Of a stretch of DNA of 64,000 nt, positions 18,827 through 28,609 are shown in pieces. The stretch spans positions 1,798,001-1,862,000 of the forward strand of contig NZ_CP160403.1 of assembly GCF_040782645.1 (NCBI RefSeq), given 5' to 3'. The notes under the pieces are model-generated. The model was not told the DNA's origin. It made no database searches and worked only from the letters and a program-made list of their open reading frames with translations. The DNA comes from Streptomyces sp. HUAS ZL42 (GTDB lineage: Bacteria > Actinomycetota > Actinomycetes > Streptomycetales > Streptomycetaceae). The position numbers and the translations under genes were made by a program. The first letter of the stretch is position 1. Each line of letters begins with the position of its first letter.

Positions 18827-18847
18827 TGTCACACCACTGGTGAGACA
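18827..18847. promoter_or_regulatory. Near-perfect palindromic operator in the merR promoter
   Basis: Pattern TGTC-n-CACCA-n-TGGTG-n-GACA, symmetric at 18 of 18 arm positions around single variable bases. It overlaps the -35/spacer of a promoter whose -10 (GATACT, 18850-18855) ends 7 nt before the MerR ATG. This is the usual place for MerR-family autoregulation. Confidence 0.6.
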
Positions 18848-18862
18848 GCGATACTGCTGCAC

Positions 18863-19579
18863 ATGACGACCGACACCGGGGAGCCGACCCTCACGATCGA
18901 CGAGCTGGCCGCGCGGGCCGGCGTCACGGTCCGCACGGTGCGCTTCTACGGCACCAAAGGGCTTCTGCCGCCGCCCGTGATCGGTCCGCGGAGGGTGGGT
19001 CACTACGGACCGGAGCACGTGGCCCGGCTGGCGCTCATAGAGGAGTTGCAGCAGCAGGGCATGACGCTCGCCGCGATCGAGCGCTACCTGCGCCGGCTGC
19101 CGCCGGACCTGGGCGCGCACGACCTGGCGATCCATCGTGCCGTGGTGGCCTCCTGGTCGCCCGACACCGGGGAGACGGTGACGCGCGAGGAGGTGGAGCG
19201 GCGGGCGGACCGGCCGCTGGACGACGACGACCTGGAGCGGCTCGTGGCGATGCGGGTCGTCACGCGCGAGGGGGAGGCGTTCCGCATCGACACCGGTCTG
19301 CTCCGGCTCGCCGCCCAGCTCCTCGACGTACCGCTGGCGCAGGAGACGATCCTCGCCGCCCGGACCGTGCTCCTGGAGCACTCGCGGGCGGCCGCGCACG
19401 AGCTCGCCCGGCTGCTCCGGGAGGCGGTGGCGGAGCGGGACACCCAGGACGTGAGGTCGCTGACGGCGCACATGCAGCCGCTGGTGGTCCAGGCGCTGCT
19501 GACCACGTTCCAGCGGTCCCTCAAGGAAGAACTGCGGGACTGGCTGAAGGAATCGTCAGAGGTGGGCGGAGCCACCTGA
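18863..19579 (+). CDS. MerR-family transcriptional regulator
   Basis: 238 aa. The N-terminal winged HTH (residues 10-80) reads TIDELAARAGVTVRTVRFYGTKGLLPPP...GPRRVGHYGPEHVARLALIEELQQQGMTL with the gap inserted here. The remaining 150 residues are helical and unlike metal- or drug-binding MerR C-termini, suggesting an unknown, perhaps acyl-CoA-like, ligand. The start codon lies 7 nt after a GATACT -10 box, so the message is probably leaderless. A 21-bp palindrome over the promoter suggests autoregulation. The gene is convergent with the beta-oxidation operon, and an 8-base core of the palindrome recurs upstream of that operon. Confidence 0.88.
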   Translation: MTTDTGEPTLTIDELAARAGVTVRTVRFYGTKGLLPPPVIGPRRVGHYGPEHVARLALIEELQQQGMTLAAIERYLRRLPPDLGAHDLAIHRAVVASWSPDTGETVTREEVERRADRPLDDDDLERLVAMRVVTREGEAFRIDTGLLRLAAQLLDVPLAQETILAARTVLLEHSRAAAHELARLLREAVAERDTQDVRSLTAHMQPLVVQALLTTFQRSLKEELRDWLKESSEVGGAT

Positions 19580-19682
19580 CGCGTTGAGCGTCAGACCGGT
19601 CAGGAAGCCGCTGATCCTCGACGAGCCCACCTCAGCGCTCCACGGGGGACGGCGACGGTGCGACCGGTTCTTCGACGCGAGG

Positions 19683-19710
19683 GGCGGCGGGGTGCAAAAC
19701 CCCCACCGCC
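19683..19710. terminator. Bidirectional hairpin between merR and the fad operon
   Basis: Arms GGCGGCGGGG and CCCCCACCGCC around the loop TGCAAAA. It lies 9 nt beyond the fadB-like stop on the minus strand and about 100 nt beyond merR. Read on the minus strand the loop is T-rich. Confidence 0.6.
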
Positions 19711-19718
19711 ACCACACA

Positions 19719-21929
19719 TCACGCGTCCGCGAACCGCTCCCCCTTCTCCGCCTTCTCCACCAGCAGCGCCGGCGGTGCGAACCGCTCCCCGTACCGCTCG
19801 GCCAGCTCACGCGCCCGTGCCACAAAGCCCGGCAGCCCGCCCTCATAACCGTTGATGTACTGCAGCACACCTCCGGTCCAGCCTGGGAACCCGATCCCGA
19901 AGATGGACCCGATATTCGCGTCGGCGACAGACGTCAACACGCCCTCTTCCAGGAGCTTCACAGTGTCGAGCGCCTCCGAGAAGAGCATGCGCTCCTGCAT
20001 GTCCACGAAGGGAATCTCGTACCCCGCCTCCGTGCTGTGCTTGCCCGGGGGGCGACCCCCGGCACCCCCGAAATGCTCCCGCAGCCCCGGCCACAGCCCG
20101 GCCCGCTTGCCGTCGTCCCCGTACTCGTAGAAGCCCGCCCCTCCACTGCGACCGGTGCGCCCGAACTCGTCGACCATGCGGTCGATGACGGCCTCGGCAG
20201 GATGGGACACCCATGTCCCTCCCGCTTCCTCCACCGCCCGCTTCGACTCGTTGCGGATCTTCCGCGGCAGAGTGAGCGTCAGTTCGTCCATCAGCGACAG
20301 CACCTTCGCCGGATACCCCGCCTGCGCCGCCGCCTGCTCGATCGACGCGGGCTCGATGCCCTCGCCGACCATCGCGACACCCTCGTTGATGAAGTGCCCG
20401 ATCACCCGCGAGGTGAAGAAGCCGCGCGAGTCGTTCACCACGATCGGCGTCTTCTTGATCTGCCTCACCAGGTCGAAGGCCCGCGCCAGCGCCTCCTCCC
20501 CGGTCCGCTCACCCTTGATGATCTCGACGAGCGGCATCTTGTCGACGGGCGAGAAGAAGTGCAGCCCGATGAAGTCGACGGGACGCTCGACCCCCTCCGC
20601 CAGCAACGTGATCGGCAGGGTGGAGGTGTTGGAGCACAGCAGCGCGTCCGGCTCGACGACGTGCTGGATCTCCTGGAACACCTTGTGCTTGAGCGCCGGG
20701 TCCTCGAAGACGGCCTCGATGACCGCGTCGCAGCCGGCGAGATCGGCGGGATCGGCCGTCGGCGTGATGCGGGCGAGCAGCGCGTCCGCCTTCTCCCGGC
20801 TGGTACGGCCCCTGGACACGGCCTTGGCGCACAGCTTCTCGGAGTAGCCCTTGCCCTTGACGGCGGCCTCGACCGACACGTCCTTGAGCACGACCTCGAT
20901 CCCCGCGCGGGCGCACGAGTACGCGATACCCGCGCCCATCATCCCGGCGCCGAGAACGGCTACCTTGCGGACCTGGCGGGACTCGATGCCCTTGGGCCGG
21001 TTGGCACCGGAGTTGACGGCCTGGAGGTCGAAGAAGAACGCCTGGATCATGTTCTTCGAGGTCTGGCCGGCCGCCAGCTCCACGAAGTAGCGGGCCTCGA
21101 TGACCTGCGCGGTCTCGAAGTCGACCTGGGAGCCCTCGACGGCGGCCGCGAGGATGTTGCGCGGCGCCGGGTAGGGTGCGCCGTTCGTCTGCTTGCGCAG
21201 TGTGGCCGGGAAGGCGGGAAGGTTCGCCGCGAACTTGGGGTTGGCGGGCGTGCCGCCGGGGATCCGGTAACCCGGCCTGTCCCAGGGCTGCTGCGACTCG
21301 GGGTTGGCCTCGATGAAGGCGCGCGCCTTCGCCAGCAGCTCCTCCTGAGTCGCGGCCACCTCATGGACGAGGCCGTTCTCCAGGGCGCGCTGCGGGCTGT
21401 ACTGGGTGCCCTGCAGCAGCACCTTGAGCAGCGCGTCGGCGATCCCGAGCAGGCGTACCGTGCGCACGACTCCGCCGCCTCCGGGCAGCAGCCCCAGGGT
21501 GACCTCCGGGCAGCCGATCTTCGAGCCGGGAGCGTCGAGGGCGATCCGGTGGTGGCAGGCGAGGGCGATCTCGTAACCGCCGCCCAGGGCCGCGCCGTTG
21601 ATCGCGGCGACCACCGGCTTGCCGAGCGTCTCGATGCGGCGCAGGTTGCGCTTGATCGCCATGCCGCCGTCGAACAGTTCCTGCGCGGTGTCGGGGGTGA
21701 CCCGGATGAGGTCGCGCAGGTCGCCGCCGGCGAAGAAGGTCTTCTTGGCGGAGGTGAGGATGATGCCGCGGATGGAGTCCTTCTCGGCCTCCAGCCGGTC
21801 GGTGATCACGGCGAGCGAGTCGCGGAACGCCTGGTTCATGGTGTTCGCGGACTGGCCGGGGTCGTCGAGGACGAGGGTGACGACGCCGGTGCGGTCCTGT
21901 TCCCAGCGGATGGCGGTGCTCTGTGTCAT
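19719..21929 (-). CDS. FadB/FadJ-like multifunctional fatty-acid oxidation protein
   Basis: 736 aa. The N-terminal enoyl-CoA hydratase domain is residues 1-250, with Glu120 in GGGYE and Glu142 in GCPEVTLG, so hydratase activity is expected. The 3-hydroxyacyl-CoA dehydrogenase domain has the NAD motif GAGMMGAG at 327-334, an SNTSTLPIT segment, and a dehydrogenase C-terminal domain to the end. With the thiolase gene 39 nt upstream it forms the complete hydration, oxidation and thiolysis set. A segment encoding GGAGGRPPGKH carries a GC palindrome at 20043-20062 and may be an insertion between REHF and the conserved PFVDMQERM region. ATG 21929 follows CGGAG. Confidence 0.93.
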   Translation of the reverse strand: MTQSTAIRWEQDRTGVVTLVLDDPGQSANTMNQAFRDSLAVITDRLEAEKDSIRGIILTSAKKTFFAGGDLRDLIRVTPDTAQELFDGGMAIKRNLRRIETLGKPVVAAINGAALGGGYEIALACHHRIALDAPGSKIGCPEVTLGLLPGGGGVVRTVRLLGIADALLKVLLQGTQYSPQRALENGLVHEVAATQEELLAKARAFIEANPESQQPWDRPGYRIPGGTPANPKFAANLPAFPATLRKQTNGAPYPAPRNILAAAVEGSQVDFETAQVIEARYFVELAAGQTSKNMIQAFFFDLQAVNSGANRPKGIESRQVRKVAVLGAGMMGAGIAYSCARAGIEVVLKDVSVEAAVKGKGYSEKLCAKAVSRGRTSREKADALLARITPTADPADLAGCDAVIEAVFEDPALKHKVFQEIQHVVEPDALLCSNTSTLPITLLAEGVERPVDFIGLHFFSPVDKMPLVEIIKGERTGEEALARAFDLVRQIKKTPIVVNDSRGFFTSRVIGHFINEGVAMVGEGIEPASIEQAAAQAGYPAKVLSLMDELTLTLPRKIRNESKRAVEEAGGTWVSHPAEAVIDRMVDEFGRTGRSGGAGFYEYGDDGKRAGLWPGLREHFGGAGGRPPGKHSTEAGYEIPFVDMQERMLFSEALDTVKLLEEGVLTSVADANIGSIFGIGFPGWTGGVLQYINGYEGGLPGFVARARELAERYGERFAPPALLVEKAEKGERFADA

Positions 21930-21968
21930 GACAGGGTCTCCGTAGAAGTCTCTTGAATCCGCCGGTTT

Positions 21969-23183
<1,215 letters not shown>

Positions 23184-23226
23184 TGGTAAGCCTTTCGGGG
23201 GAGGGTTGGCCGAGCCGGGGGCGGGG

Positions 23227-24414
23227 TCAGTCGCCGTCTTTCTGGTCGCCGTGGTGCACGAGGTCGTGCCCGGGGGCTTTCACGAGGTGGGGTATCCCCC
23301 AGTCGCGCGCCACGTCCTCAGCGCCGGTGCCGGGCCGTGCGGGGCCGGTGCGGACGGTGGTGGGGGTGGCGGAGAAGCGGGGGGCGGGGGCGGGCTGGGT
23401 GATGCCGCCGTGGTCGGTGAAGGTGCCGCGGGCGGCGAGGTGCGGGTGGTGCGGGGCCTCGCGCAGCGACAGGACGGGCGCCACGCACGCGTCGGAGCCC
23501 TCGAAGACGGCCGTCCACTCGTCCCGGGTACGGGATGTGAAGCGGGCGGCGACCTCCTGGCGCAGCTCGCCCCAGCGGGTCCAGTCCTTGCGGGCGTCGG
23601 CGAAGTCCTCGAGGCCGAGCAGATCCAGGAACTCGTCGTAGAACTGCCCTTCCAGAGCGCCCACCGCCATGTACTTCCCGTCGGCCGTCTCGTACGTGCC
23701 GTAGTACGGGCAGCCGCCGTCGAGGAGGTTGGCGGCGCGGCGGTCCTGCCACCCGCCCGCGGCGAGCATGCCGTGGATCATCGCGGAGAGGTGGGAGGTG
23801 CCGTCGACGATGGCGGCGTCGACGACCTGGCCGGTGCCGCTCGCGCGCGCGTGGTGGAGGGCGGCGAGGACGCCGACGACGAGGTAGAGGGAGCCGCCCG
23901 CGTAGTCGCCGAGCAGGTTGGCGGGGACGGCCGGGGGCTCGTCCGGCGTGCCGATCATGCCGAGGGTGCCGGTGACTGCGATGTAGGCGATGTCGTGGCC
24001 GGCTCGGTGGGCGAGGGGGCCCTCCTGGCCCCAGCCGGTCATACGGCCGTAGACGAGCTTGGGGTTACGGGCATGGCAGGCCTCCGGGCCGACGCCGAGG
24101 CGCTCGGCGACGCCGGGGCGGTAGCCCTCGATGAGGATGTCGGCGCGTTCGGCGAGGTCGAGGACGCGCGCGGGGCCGTCCGGGGACTTCAGGTCGAGGA
24201 CCACCGAGCGCTTGTTGCGGTTGGTGACGTCGTACTCGGGGTCGATCGAGAGCCCGGGGCCGGTGGGGCGGTCCACGCGGACGACGTCCGCGCCGAGGTC
24301 GGCGAGGAGCATGGCGGCGAAGGGGCCGGGGCCGATGCCGGCCAGCTCGACCACGCGCACGCCGGAGAGCGGGCCGTGCCCCGGCGTCCCTGCCGGTGTC
24401 CTTGCCGTTGTCAT
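23227..24414 (-). CDS. CaiB/BaiF family CoA-transferase
   Basis: 395-aa type III CoA-transferase. The N-terminal [30 protein letters not shown] is the family hallmark, and the catalytic Asp is expected near [21 protein letters not shown]. Homologues include alpha-methylacyl-CoA racemases. The opening motif and [17 protein letters not shown] region fit either activity. As first gene of the fad operon it may activate, or epimerise, a branched acyl chain before oxidation. The second of two overlapping ATGs (24414) is used; GGGGG lies before it. The promoter region upstream holds an imperfect palindrome. Confidence 0.9.
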   Translation of the reverse strand: MTTARTPAGTPGHGPLSGVRVVELAGIGPGPFAAMLLADLGADVVRVDRPTGPGLSIDPEYDVTNRNKRSVVLDLKSPDGPARVLDLAERADILIEGYRPGVAERLGVGPEACHARNPKLVYGRMTGWGQEGPLAHRAGHDIAYIAVTGTLGMIGTPDEPPAVPANLLGDYAGGSLYLVVGVLAALHHARASGTGQVVDAAIVDGTSHLSAMIHGMLAAGGWQDRRAANLLDGGCPYYGTYETADGKYMAVGALEGQFYDEFLDLLGLEDFADARKDWTRWGELRQEVAARFTSRTRDEWTAVFEGSDACVAPVLSLREAPHHPHLAARGTFTDHGGITQPAPAPRFSATPTTVRTGPARPGTGAEDVARDWGIPHLVKAPGHDLVHHGDQKDGD

Positions 24415-24430
24415 CCATGCCCCCAGCGAT

Positions 24431-24459
24431 GTGACACAACCGATGTAACACCAGTGATG
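24431..24459 (-). promoter_or_regulatory. Candidate operator upstream of the fad operon
   Basis: An imperfect palindrome (GTGnnACAnCnGnTGTnnCAC on the minus strand, 24431-24451) is followed by CATCACTGGTG (24449-24459). The latter matches 10 of 11 bases of the merR operator core CACCACTGGTG. Confidence 0.4.
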
Positions 24460-24532
24460 CTAAGAACGGGTTCCACCGGACACAAGACTTGGGCGAGCAA
24501 GCGCTTAGACAGCGTACCCGGCGGTATGGGGA

Positions 24533-24913
24533 TCAGTGCGCGTCCAGCTCACCTATGAGGCGCTTGGGGGCGATGGCGCGGTAGCTCTCCTCCACCCAGT
24601 CGCACAGCAGCTCCGCCGCCGGGGCGTCCTGCTCCTCCAGGGGGATCCTCACCCAGCCCGCCCTGCCCAGGCCGTACCCGGCGGGCTCGGCACCCGGGGA
24701 GGTGAGGGCGTGGGCGTGGGAGGTGTCGTCCTTGAGCTTGACGGTGACACCGAGCGGATAGCTGCCGTCGTCGACGCCCAGGAAGACGAACACCTTCCTG
24801 TTGACCTTGGCGACGGTCTCGCCCCAGGGGAACTCCTCGGTCGCACCCGGGAGACCGAGGGCGAACGCTCGCACCTTCTCCCACTTCTTCAGGGCGTTCC
24901 TGGGCACGGCCAT
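24533..24913 (-). CDS. MmcQ/YjbR family protein
   Basis: 126 aa, a small alpha/beta CyaY-like or YjbR fold. It has the family motifs [34 protein letters not shown] and a C-terminal [18 protein letters not shown]. The biochemical function of the family is unknown; DNA binding has been suggested from its fold. ATG 24913 follows GGAGGTGACGG with good spacing. Divergent from the enoyl-reductase-like gene. Confidence 0.88.
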   Translation of the reverse strand: MAVPRNALKKWEKVRAFALGLPGATEEFPWGETVAKVNRKVFVFLGVDDGSYPLGVTVKLKDDTSHAHALTSPGAEPAGYGLGRAGWVRIPLEEQDAPAAELLCDWVEESYRAIAPKRLIGELDAH

Positions 24914-25004
24914 CCGTCACCTCCGGGCTCGTCTTCGGGCTCCGCACCCCTCACGCTAGCCTCAGCCACCGACAACGGCGCGGGGCCGACGACCGAGGGG
25001 TGTC

Positions 25005-26183
25005 ATGAGCAGGCTGAACGACACGGATCGCCCGTACGACATCGTGCTCTTCGGAGCCACGGGCTTCGTAGGAGCGCTCACCGCGGAATACCTCGCCGCA
25101 CACGCGCCCGAGGGGCTGCGCTGGGCGATCGCGGGCCGCAGCGAGCTGAAACTGCGGCGGCTGCGGGAGCGGCTGCCGGGCGGGGCGGAGGTCGGGGTGC
25201 TGTGGGCGGACGTGTCCGACCCGGCCTCGCTGCGCCGGCTCGCCCAGCACGCGCGCGTGGTCGCCACGACCGTGGGGCCCTACGTGCGCTACGGCGAGGA
25301 ACTCCTCGCGGCCTGCGCGGACAGCGGCGCGGACTATCTCGACCTCACAGGTGAGCCCGAGTTCGTGGACCTGATGTACGTCCGTCATGACGCACGCGCG
25401 CGGGAGACCGGGGCGCGGCTGGTGCACGCGTGCGGCTTCGACTCGATCCCGCACGACCTGGGCGTGTACTTCACCGTCCGCGAGTTGCCGGAGGGGGTGC
25501 CGCTGACCGTGGACGGCTTCGTGACCGCCGACGCGACCTTCTCCGGCGGAACCTTCGCCTCCGCGCTCAACCAGTTCGCCCGCGGGCCGCAGATGGTGAC
25601 CGCCGCGCGGGACCGCGGGCGGCACGAGCCGCGGCTGGTGGGCCGCCGGGTGGTGGCGCCGACCGGCGCGCCCCGGTTCGCCGAGGAGGTCGGTGCCTGG
25701 GCACTGCCGCTGCCCACCATCGACCCGCAGATCGTGCGGCGCTCGGCCAAGGCGCTCGAGCGGTACGGGCCGGACTTCCGCTACCGCCACTACGCGGCCG
25801 TGAAGCACCTGCCCGTCGCGGTGGGCGGCGTCGCGGCCGTCGGCGCGCTCTTCGCGGCCGCCCAACTTCCGCCCGCCCGGCGCTGGTTGTCCGACCGGCT
25901 CAAGCCCGGGGACGGGCCGAGCGCGGAGAAGCGGGCGAAGAGCTGGTTCTCCGTGCGCTTCGTCGGGGAGGGCGGCGGCCGCCGGGTGTTCACCGAGGTC
26001 GCGGGCGGCGACCCCGGCTACGACGAGACGGCGAAGATGTTCGCCGAGTCGGCGCTCTGCCTGGCCTTCGACGACCTCCCGCCGACGGCCGGCCAGGTCA
26101 CGACCGCGGTGGCGATGGGCGACGCGCTCACGGAGCGCCTGCGGAAGGCAGGCATTCGCTTCCGGGTCGCGGCGAGCCGCTGA
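25005..26183 (+). CDS. Saccharopine dehydrogenase-like / trans-acting enoyl reductase family protein
   Basis: 392 aa. The N-terminal Rossmann motif is FGATGFVGALTAEYLA (res 15-30). Family motifs include TVGPYVRYGEELLAACADSGADYLDLTGE and HACGFDSIPHDLGVY, followed by GGTFASALNQF. Close in pattern to mycobacterial trans-acting enoyl reductase-type proteins (Rv2449c/Rv2953 group), which reduce polyketide-type lipids. No lipid-synthesis genes are adjacent, so the substrate is unknown. A hydrophobic stretch near 265-285 (GGVAAVGALFAAAQL) may be a membrane anchor. ATG 25005. Confidence 0.85.
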   Translation: MSRLNDTDRPYDIVLFGATGFVGALTAEYLAAHAPEGLRWAIAGRSELKLRRLRERLPGGAEVGVLWADVSDPASLRRLAQHARVVATTVGPYVRYGEELLAACADSGADYLDLTGEPEFVDLMYVRHDARARETGARLVHACGFDSIPHDLGVYFTVRELPEGVPLTVDGFVTADATFSGGTFASALNQFARGPQMVTAARDRGRHEPRLVGRRVVAPTGAPRFAEEVGAWALPLPTIDPQIVRRSAKALERYGPDFRYRHYAAVKHLPVAVGGVAAVGALFAAAQLPPARRWLSDRLKPGDGPSAEKRAKSWFSVRFVGEGGGRRVFTEVAGGDPGYDETAKMFAESALCLAFDDLPPTAGQVTTAVAMGDALTERLRKAGIRFRVAASR

Positions 26184-26189
26184 CCGGCT

Positions 26190-26336
26190 CTACAGCGGCC
26201 ACTGCACGAGGGTGTAGATCATCCCGCAGATCCAGCCGATTCCCGCGAGGACGGCGAGGAGCAGGGCGGCGTTCACGGCCCGCTCGACGGGACGGTTCGG
26301 GTCGGCGAGGGGCTTCGGTGCGCGGTGCGTCGTCAT
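26190..26336 (-). CDS. Small single-pass membrane protein (48 aa)
   Basis: Reading frame too short for ordinary gene finding: MTTHRAPKPLADPNRPVERA followed by a hydrophobic helix NAALLLAVLAGIGWICGMIYTL and a short tail ending QWPL. The layout, a short charged N-terminus with one transmembrane helix, is typical of small Streptomyces membrane proteins. A purine-rich AGGCTGAG precedes the ATG by about 5 nt. Convergent with the enoyl-reductase-like gene, 6 nt apart. Function unknown. Confidence 0.6.
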   Translation of the reverse strand: MTTHRAPKPLADPNRPVERAVNAALLLAVLAGIGWICGMIYTLVQWPL

Positions 26337-26385
26337 GCGGCTCAGCCTGCCGATCACCGCGGTGCGCGCACATCCGTACGGATAC

Positions 26386-26667
26386 TCAGTCCGCGTACTC
26401 AGCCGCCCGCCGACCCGTCAGGAAAGGCCGCCTGAGCCGGGCGGCGACCCGGTCCCGCACGGCGGTGTGGTGAGCGGCGATCGCAAGTCGGTGGGCCAGG
26501 GGGCCGATGCCCCAGCCTGCGTGATGATCGAAGAACGGCGAGGGACCCGCAGCGTTGTGGGCGACCTCGGCGACCAGCCCCGCGAGGCGGAACAGCAACC
26601 CCTGTTCCGTCGTGGGCTGCGTGCCGGGCAGGGGCGCGCGCGCCTGACCAGTTCGAACACCTCACGG
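26386..26667 (-). pseudogene. Decayed duplicate of the endonuclease V C-terminal tail
   Basis: Two reading frames together repeat the last 90 residues of the upstream protein. One frame begins FELVRRARPCPA. After a one-base deletion the other frame continues LFRLAGLVAEVAHNAAGPSP and ends VRDRVAARLRRPF. Nucleotide identity to the intact copy is high over about 270 bp. No start codon or ribosome site is convincing, so it is a remnant rather than a gene. Confidence 0.7.
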
Positions 26668-26974
26668 TATTCAGCCGCCCGCCGACCGGCACGCTTCTCC
26701 CGTCAGGGAACGTCGTCGAAGCCGGGCGGCGGCCACTCCCCCAGGGCGGCGGCGATCCGGTCGCGGACGACGGTGTCGTGAGAGGCGAGCGCGAGTCGGT
26801 GAGCCAGGGGGCCGATGTCCCACCCGGCGTGATGGTCGAAGAACGGTGAGGGACCCGCAGCGTTGTGGGCGACCTTGGCGACGAGTTCCGCGAGGCGGAA
26901 CAGCAGCAGCTGTTCCGTCGTGGGCTGCTCCGCGGGCAGGGGTGCGCCGCGCCGGACCAGTTCGAACACCTCGC
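26396..26974. repeat. Tandem duplication, two units of about 270-300 bp
   Basis: Both units contain CAGCCGCCCGCCGACC (first near 26400, again near 26672), the block AACGGYGAGGGACCCGCAG, and TTCGAACACCTC (near 26652 and 26961). The first unit is degenerate. The second lies inside the endonuclease V reading frame or just beyond its stop. Confidence 0.7.
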
Positions 26975-27863
26975 GCCCCTGGCTCCACCGGTCGCGGTCG
27001 GCGGCCAGCTCCAGCGCGGCCTCGATCTCCGGCGTCCGGCCCAGACCCTCCGCCGCCGCCCCGAGCACGCGGCCCGCCCAGGTCACCGGGTCGCGCCGGC
27101 GCTCGTACAGGGTGCGTCCCCAGCTCCGGGTCGGGTCCGCCGCCGCCCGCTCGGCGAGCGGACTCCTGGGCCGAGCCGCCTCCTTCAGCGCCCGCCTGCA
27201 CAGCGAGTCCGCCCTGCGTGTCGTCTCGGGGAGGCGGTATTCGGGGCTCAGCGCGAGTGTGTGGGCGCAGGCGTTGTCGAGGGTCGTGCGGTGGCCCACC
27301 GACACGAAGACGGGCTTGATGCCGTCCCGGGTGCGCAACGCGCGGCCGACCTCCTCGGTGCCCGCCAGGAGCGGGGACGTGCTGCCGCGCGGTGCGTCCG
27401 GATCGTCGTACGTGAACGTGAACGGGTTCTTGGCGACGCCGATCGTGGGCAGGCCGGTGAGTACGCCCAGGTGGCTGGCGAGGCCGAAGCGGCGGGGGTG
27501 GGCCAGGCCGTAGCCGTCGCAGACCACCAGGCCCGGCGGGCAGGGAAGGGCGTCGAGGGCCGCCAGGACCGTGGGGAGCTCGCGGAAGGCGAGCAGGCCG
27601 GGGACGTACGGGAAGGAGATCCGGCCGATTGCCGTGGCCTCGGCGACCACGTCCAGGGTCGCCGCGTCCAGGACGACCGCCGCGGCCGCGACGACGTCCC
27701 GCTCGTCGTCGTAGGCGACGTCGACGCCGGTCACATGCCCTGTTCCCGGCGGTGGTCCCGGCTCGTCGAGCACCACCCGCGCCCGCAGTTCGTCCTGGAC
27801 GGCGCGGGCTTCATCCCCGGTCGCGGGCCAGCCCTCCGGAATGCGTACGGTCGTCATCGTCAT
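26703..27863 (-). CDS. nfi: Endonuclease V with an extra C-terminal domain
   Basis: Endonuclease V nicks DNA or RNA next to deoxyinosine or inosine. Residues 1-228 form the complete domain: Asp48 in GVDVAYDDE, the YVPGLLAFRELP loop, and Asp116 in CDGYGLAHPRRFGLASHLGV. A family-like ending, TRRADSLCRRAL, follows. Residues 229-386 are an added alpha-helical region (RTLYERRRDPVTWAGRVLG, then LFRLAELVAKVAHNAAGPSPFFDHHAGW) that I cannot assign. Its last 90 residues are tandemly duplicated and decayed just downstream. ATG 27863 is used; the true start may be 27857. No clear ribosome site, so the message may be leaderless. Divergent from the YciI-like gene. Confidence 0.85.
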   Translation of the reverse strand: MTMTTVRIPEGWPATGDEARAVQDELRARVVLDEPGPPPGTGHVTGVDVAYDDERDVVAAAAVVLDAATLDVVAEATAIGRISFPYVPGLLAFRELPTVLAALDALPCPPGLVVCDGYGLAHPRRFGLASHLGVLTGLPTIGVAKNPFTFTYDDPDAPRGSTSPLLAGTEEVGRALRTRDGIKPVFVSVGHRTTLDNACAHTLALSPEYRLPETTRRADSLCRRALKEAARPRSPLAERAAADPTRSWGRTLYERRRDPVTWAGRVLGAAAEGLGRTPEIEAALELAADRDRWSQGREVFELVRRGAPLPAEQPTTEQLLLFRLAELVAKVAHNAAGPSPFFDHHAGWDIGPLAHRLALASHDTVVRDRIAAALGEWPPPGFDDVP

Positions 27864-27912
27864 GGTGAGGTCGAGCGTACGGGCCGCGCCCTCGACGCGT
27901 AGGCTCGCGATC

Positions 27913-28209
27913 ATGTTCGTACTGGAACTGACCTACACCGCCCCGCTGGACGCCGTGGACGCCGCGCTCGACGCGCACGTGGCGTGGCTCGACGAGCAGT
28001 ACGAGAAGGGCGTCTTCCTGGCGTCCGGGCGCAAGAACCCCCGCGACGGCGGGGTGATCCTCGCCGTCGCGGAGGACCGTGCGCGGATCGAGGAGATCAC
28101 CTCGGGCGACCCGTTCGTCACCGCGGGCGTCTGCGCGTACCGCATCACCGAGTTCGTCGCCACGAAGACGGCGCCGGCGCTCGAGCGGTACCGCGAGACT
28201 CCCGCCTGA
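27913..28209 (+). CDS. YciI-like protein
   Basis: 98 aa, ferredoxin-like dimeric alpha/beta barrel. MFVLELTYTAPLDAVDAALDAHVAWLDE with HVAWL and the later GVILAVAEDRARIEEITSGDPF are typical of the YCII family, in which a His/Asp pair is suspected to be catalytic. The role is unknown. ATG 27913 lies 8 nt after TAGGCT, a likely leaderless promoter. Upstream open codons belong to the opposite-strand gene. Confidence 0.85.
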   Translation: MFVLELTYTAPLDAVDAALDAHVAWLDEQYEKGVFLASGRKNPRDGGVILAVAEDRARIEEITSGDPFVTAGVCAYRITEFVATKTAPALERYRETPA

Positions 28210-28223
28210 GGCACGGTCCCGGG

Positions 28224-28553
28224 TCAGCCCTTGCCGCCCAGGGCGCGCTGCAGCTCGCTCTTGTTCATGTCCGAACGGCCCTTGATGTTGCGCTTCTTCG
28301 CCTCCTCGTACAGCTGGTCGTAGGTGGGCCCCTGGGAACCCTTGCCGGACCGCTGGCCGCCCCGCCTGCCGGACGACATGTCCTGCGTCGACGTGCGGCT
28401 CGCGGACTTCGACTCGCCGGACCGGGCGCGTTCCTTGTTCACCGTGCGCGCCGCGATCTCCTTGGCCCGCTCGGTGCTCTCGCCCCGGTCCTGCGCACTC
28501 TCCTTGATGTGCTCGTACTGGCGCTCGCGCTTGGGACTGGAACCGCGTGGCAT
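28224..28553 (-). CDS. Small basic Rho-N/SAP-like protein (plasmid-stabilisation type)
   Basis: 109 aa, highly charged (MPRGSSPKRERQYEHIKESA). A low-complexity Ser/Arg/Gly centre precedes a C-terminal helix-extended-helix, TYDQLYEEAKKRNIKGRSDMNKSELQRAL. The last part resembles the Rho N-terminal or SAP-type nucleic-acid-binding motif. Such Streptomyces proteins are often labelled plasmid stabilisation protein, without direct evidence. Probably a DNA- or RNA-associated protein. ATG 28553. Confidence 0.8.
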   Translation of the reverse strand: MPRGSSPKRERQYEHIKESAQDRGESTERAKEIAARTVNKERARSGESKSASRTSTQDMSSGRRGGQRSGKGSQGPTYDQLYEEAKKRNIKGRSDMNKSELQRALGGKG

Positions 28554-28609
28554 GTCCGATCACTCCTCTCGCGTGCCGTGACCGGGTACCCCGGGCGCAC
28601 CGGACGGAA

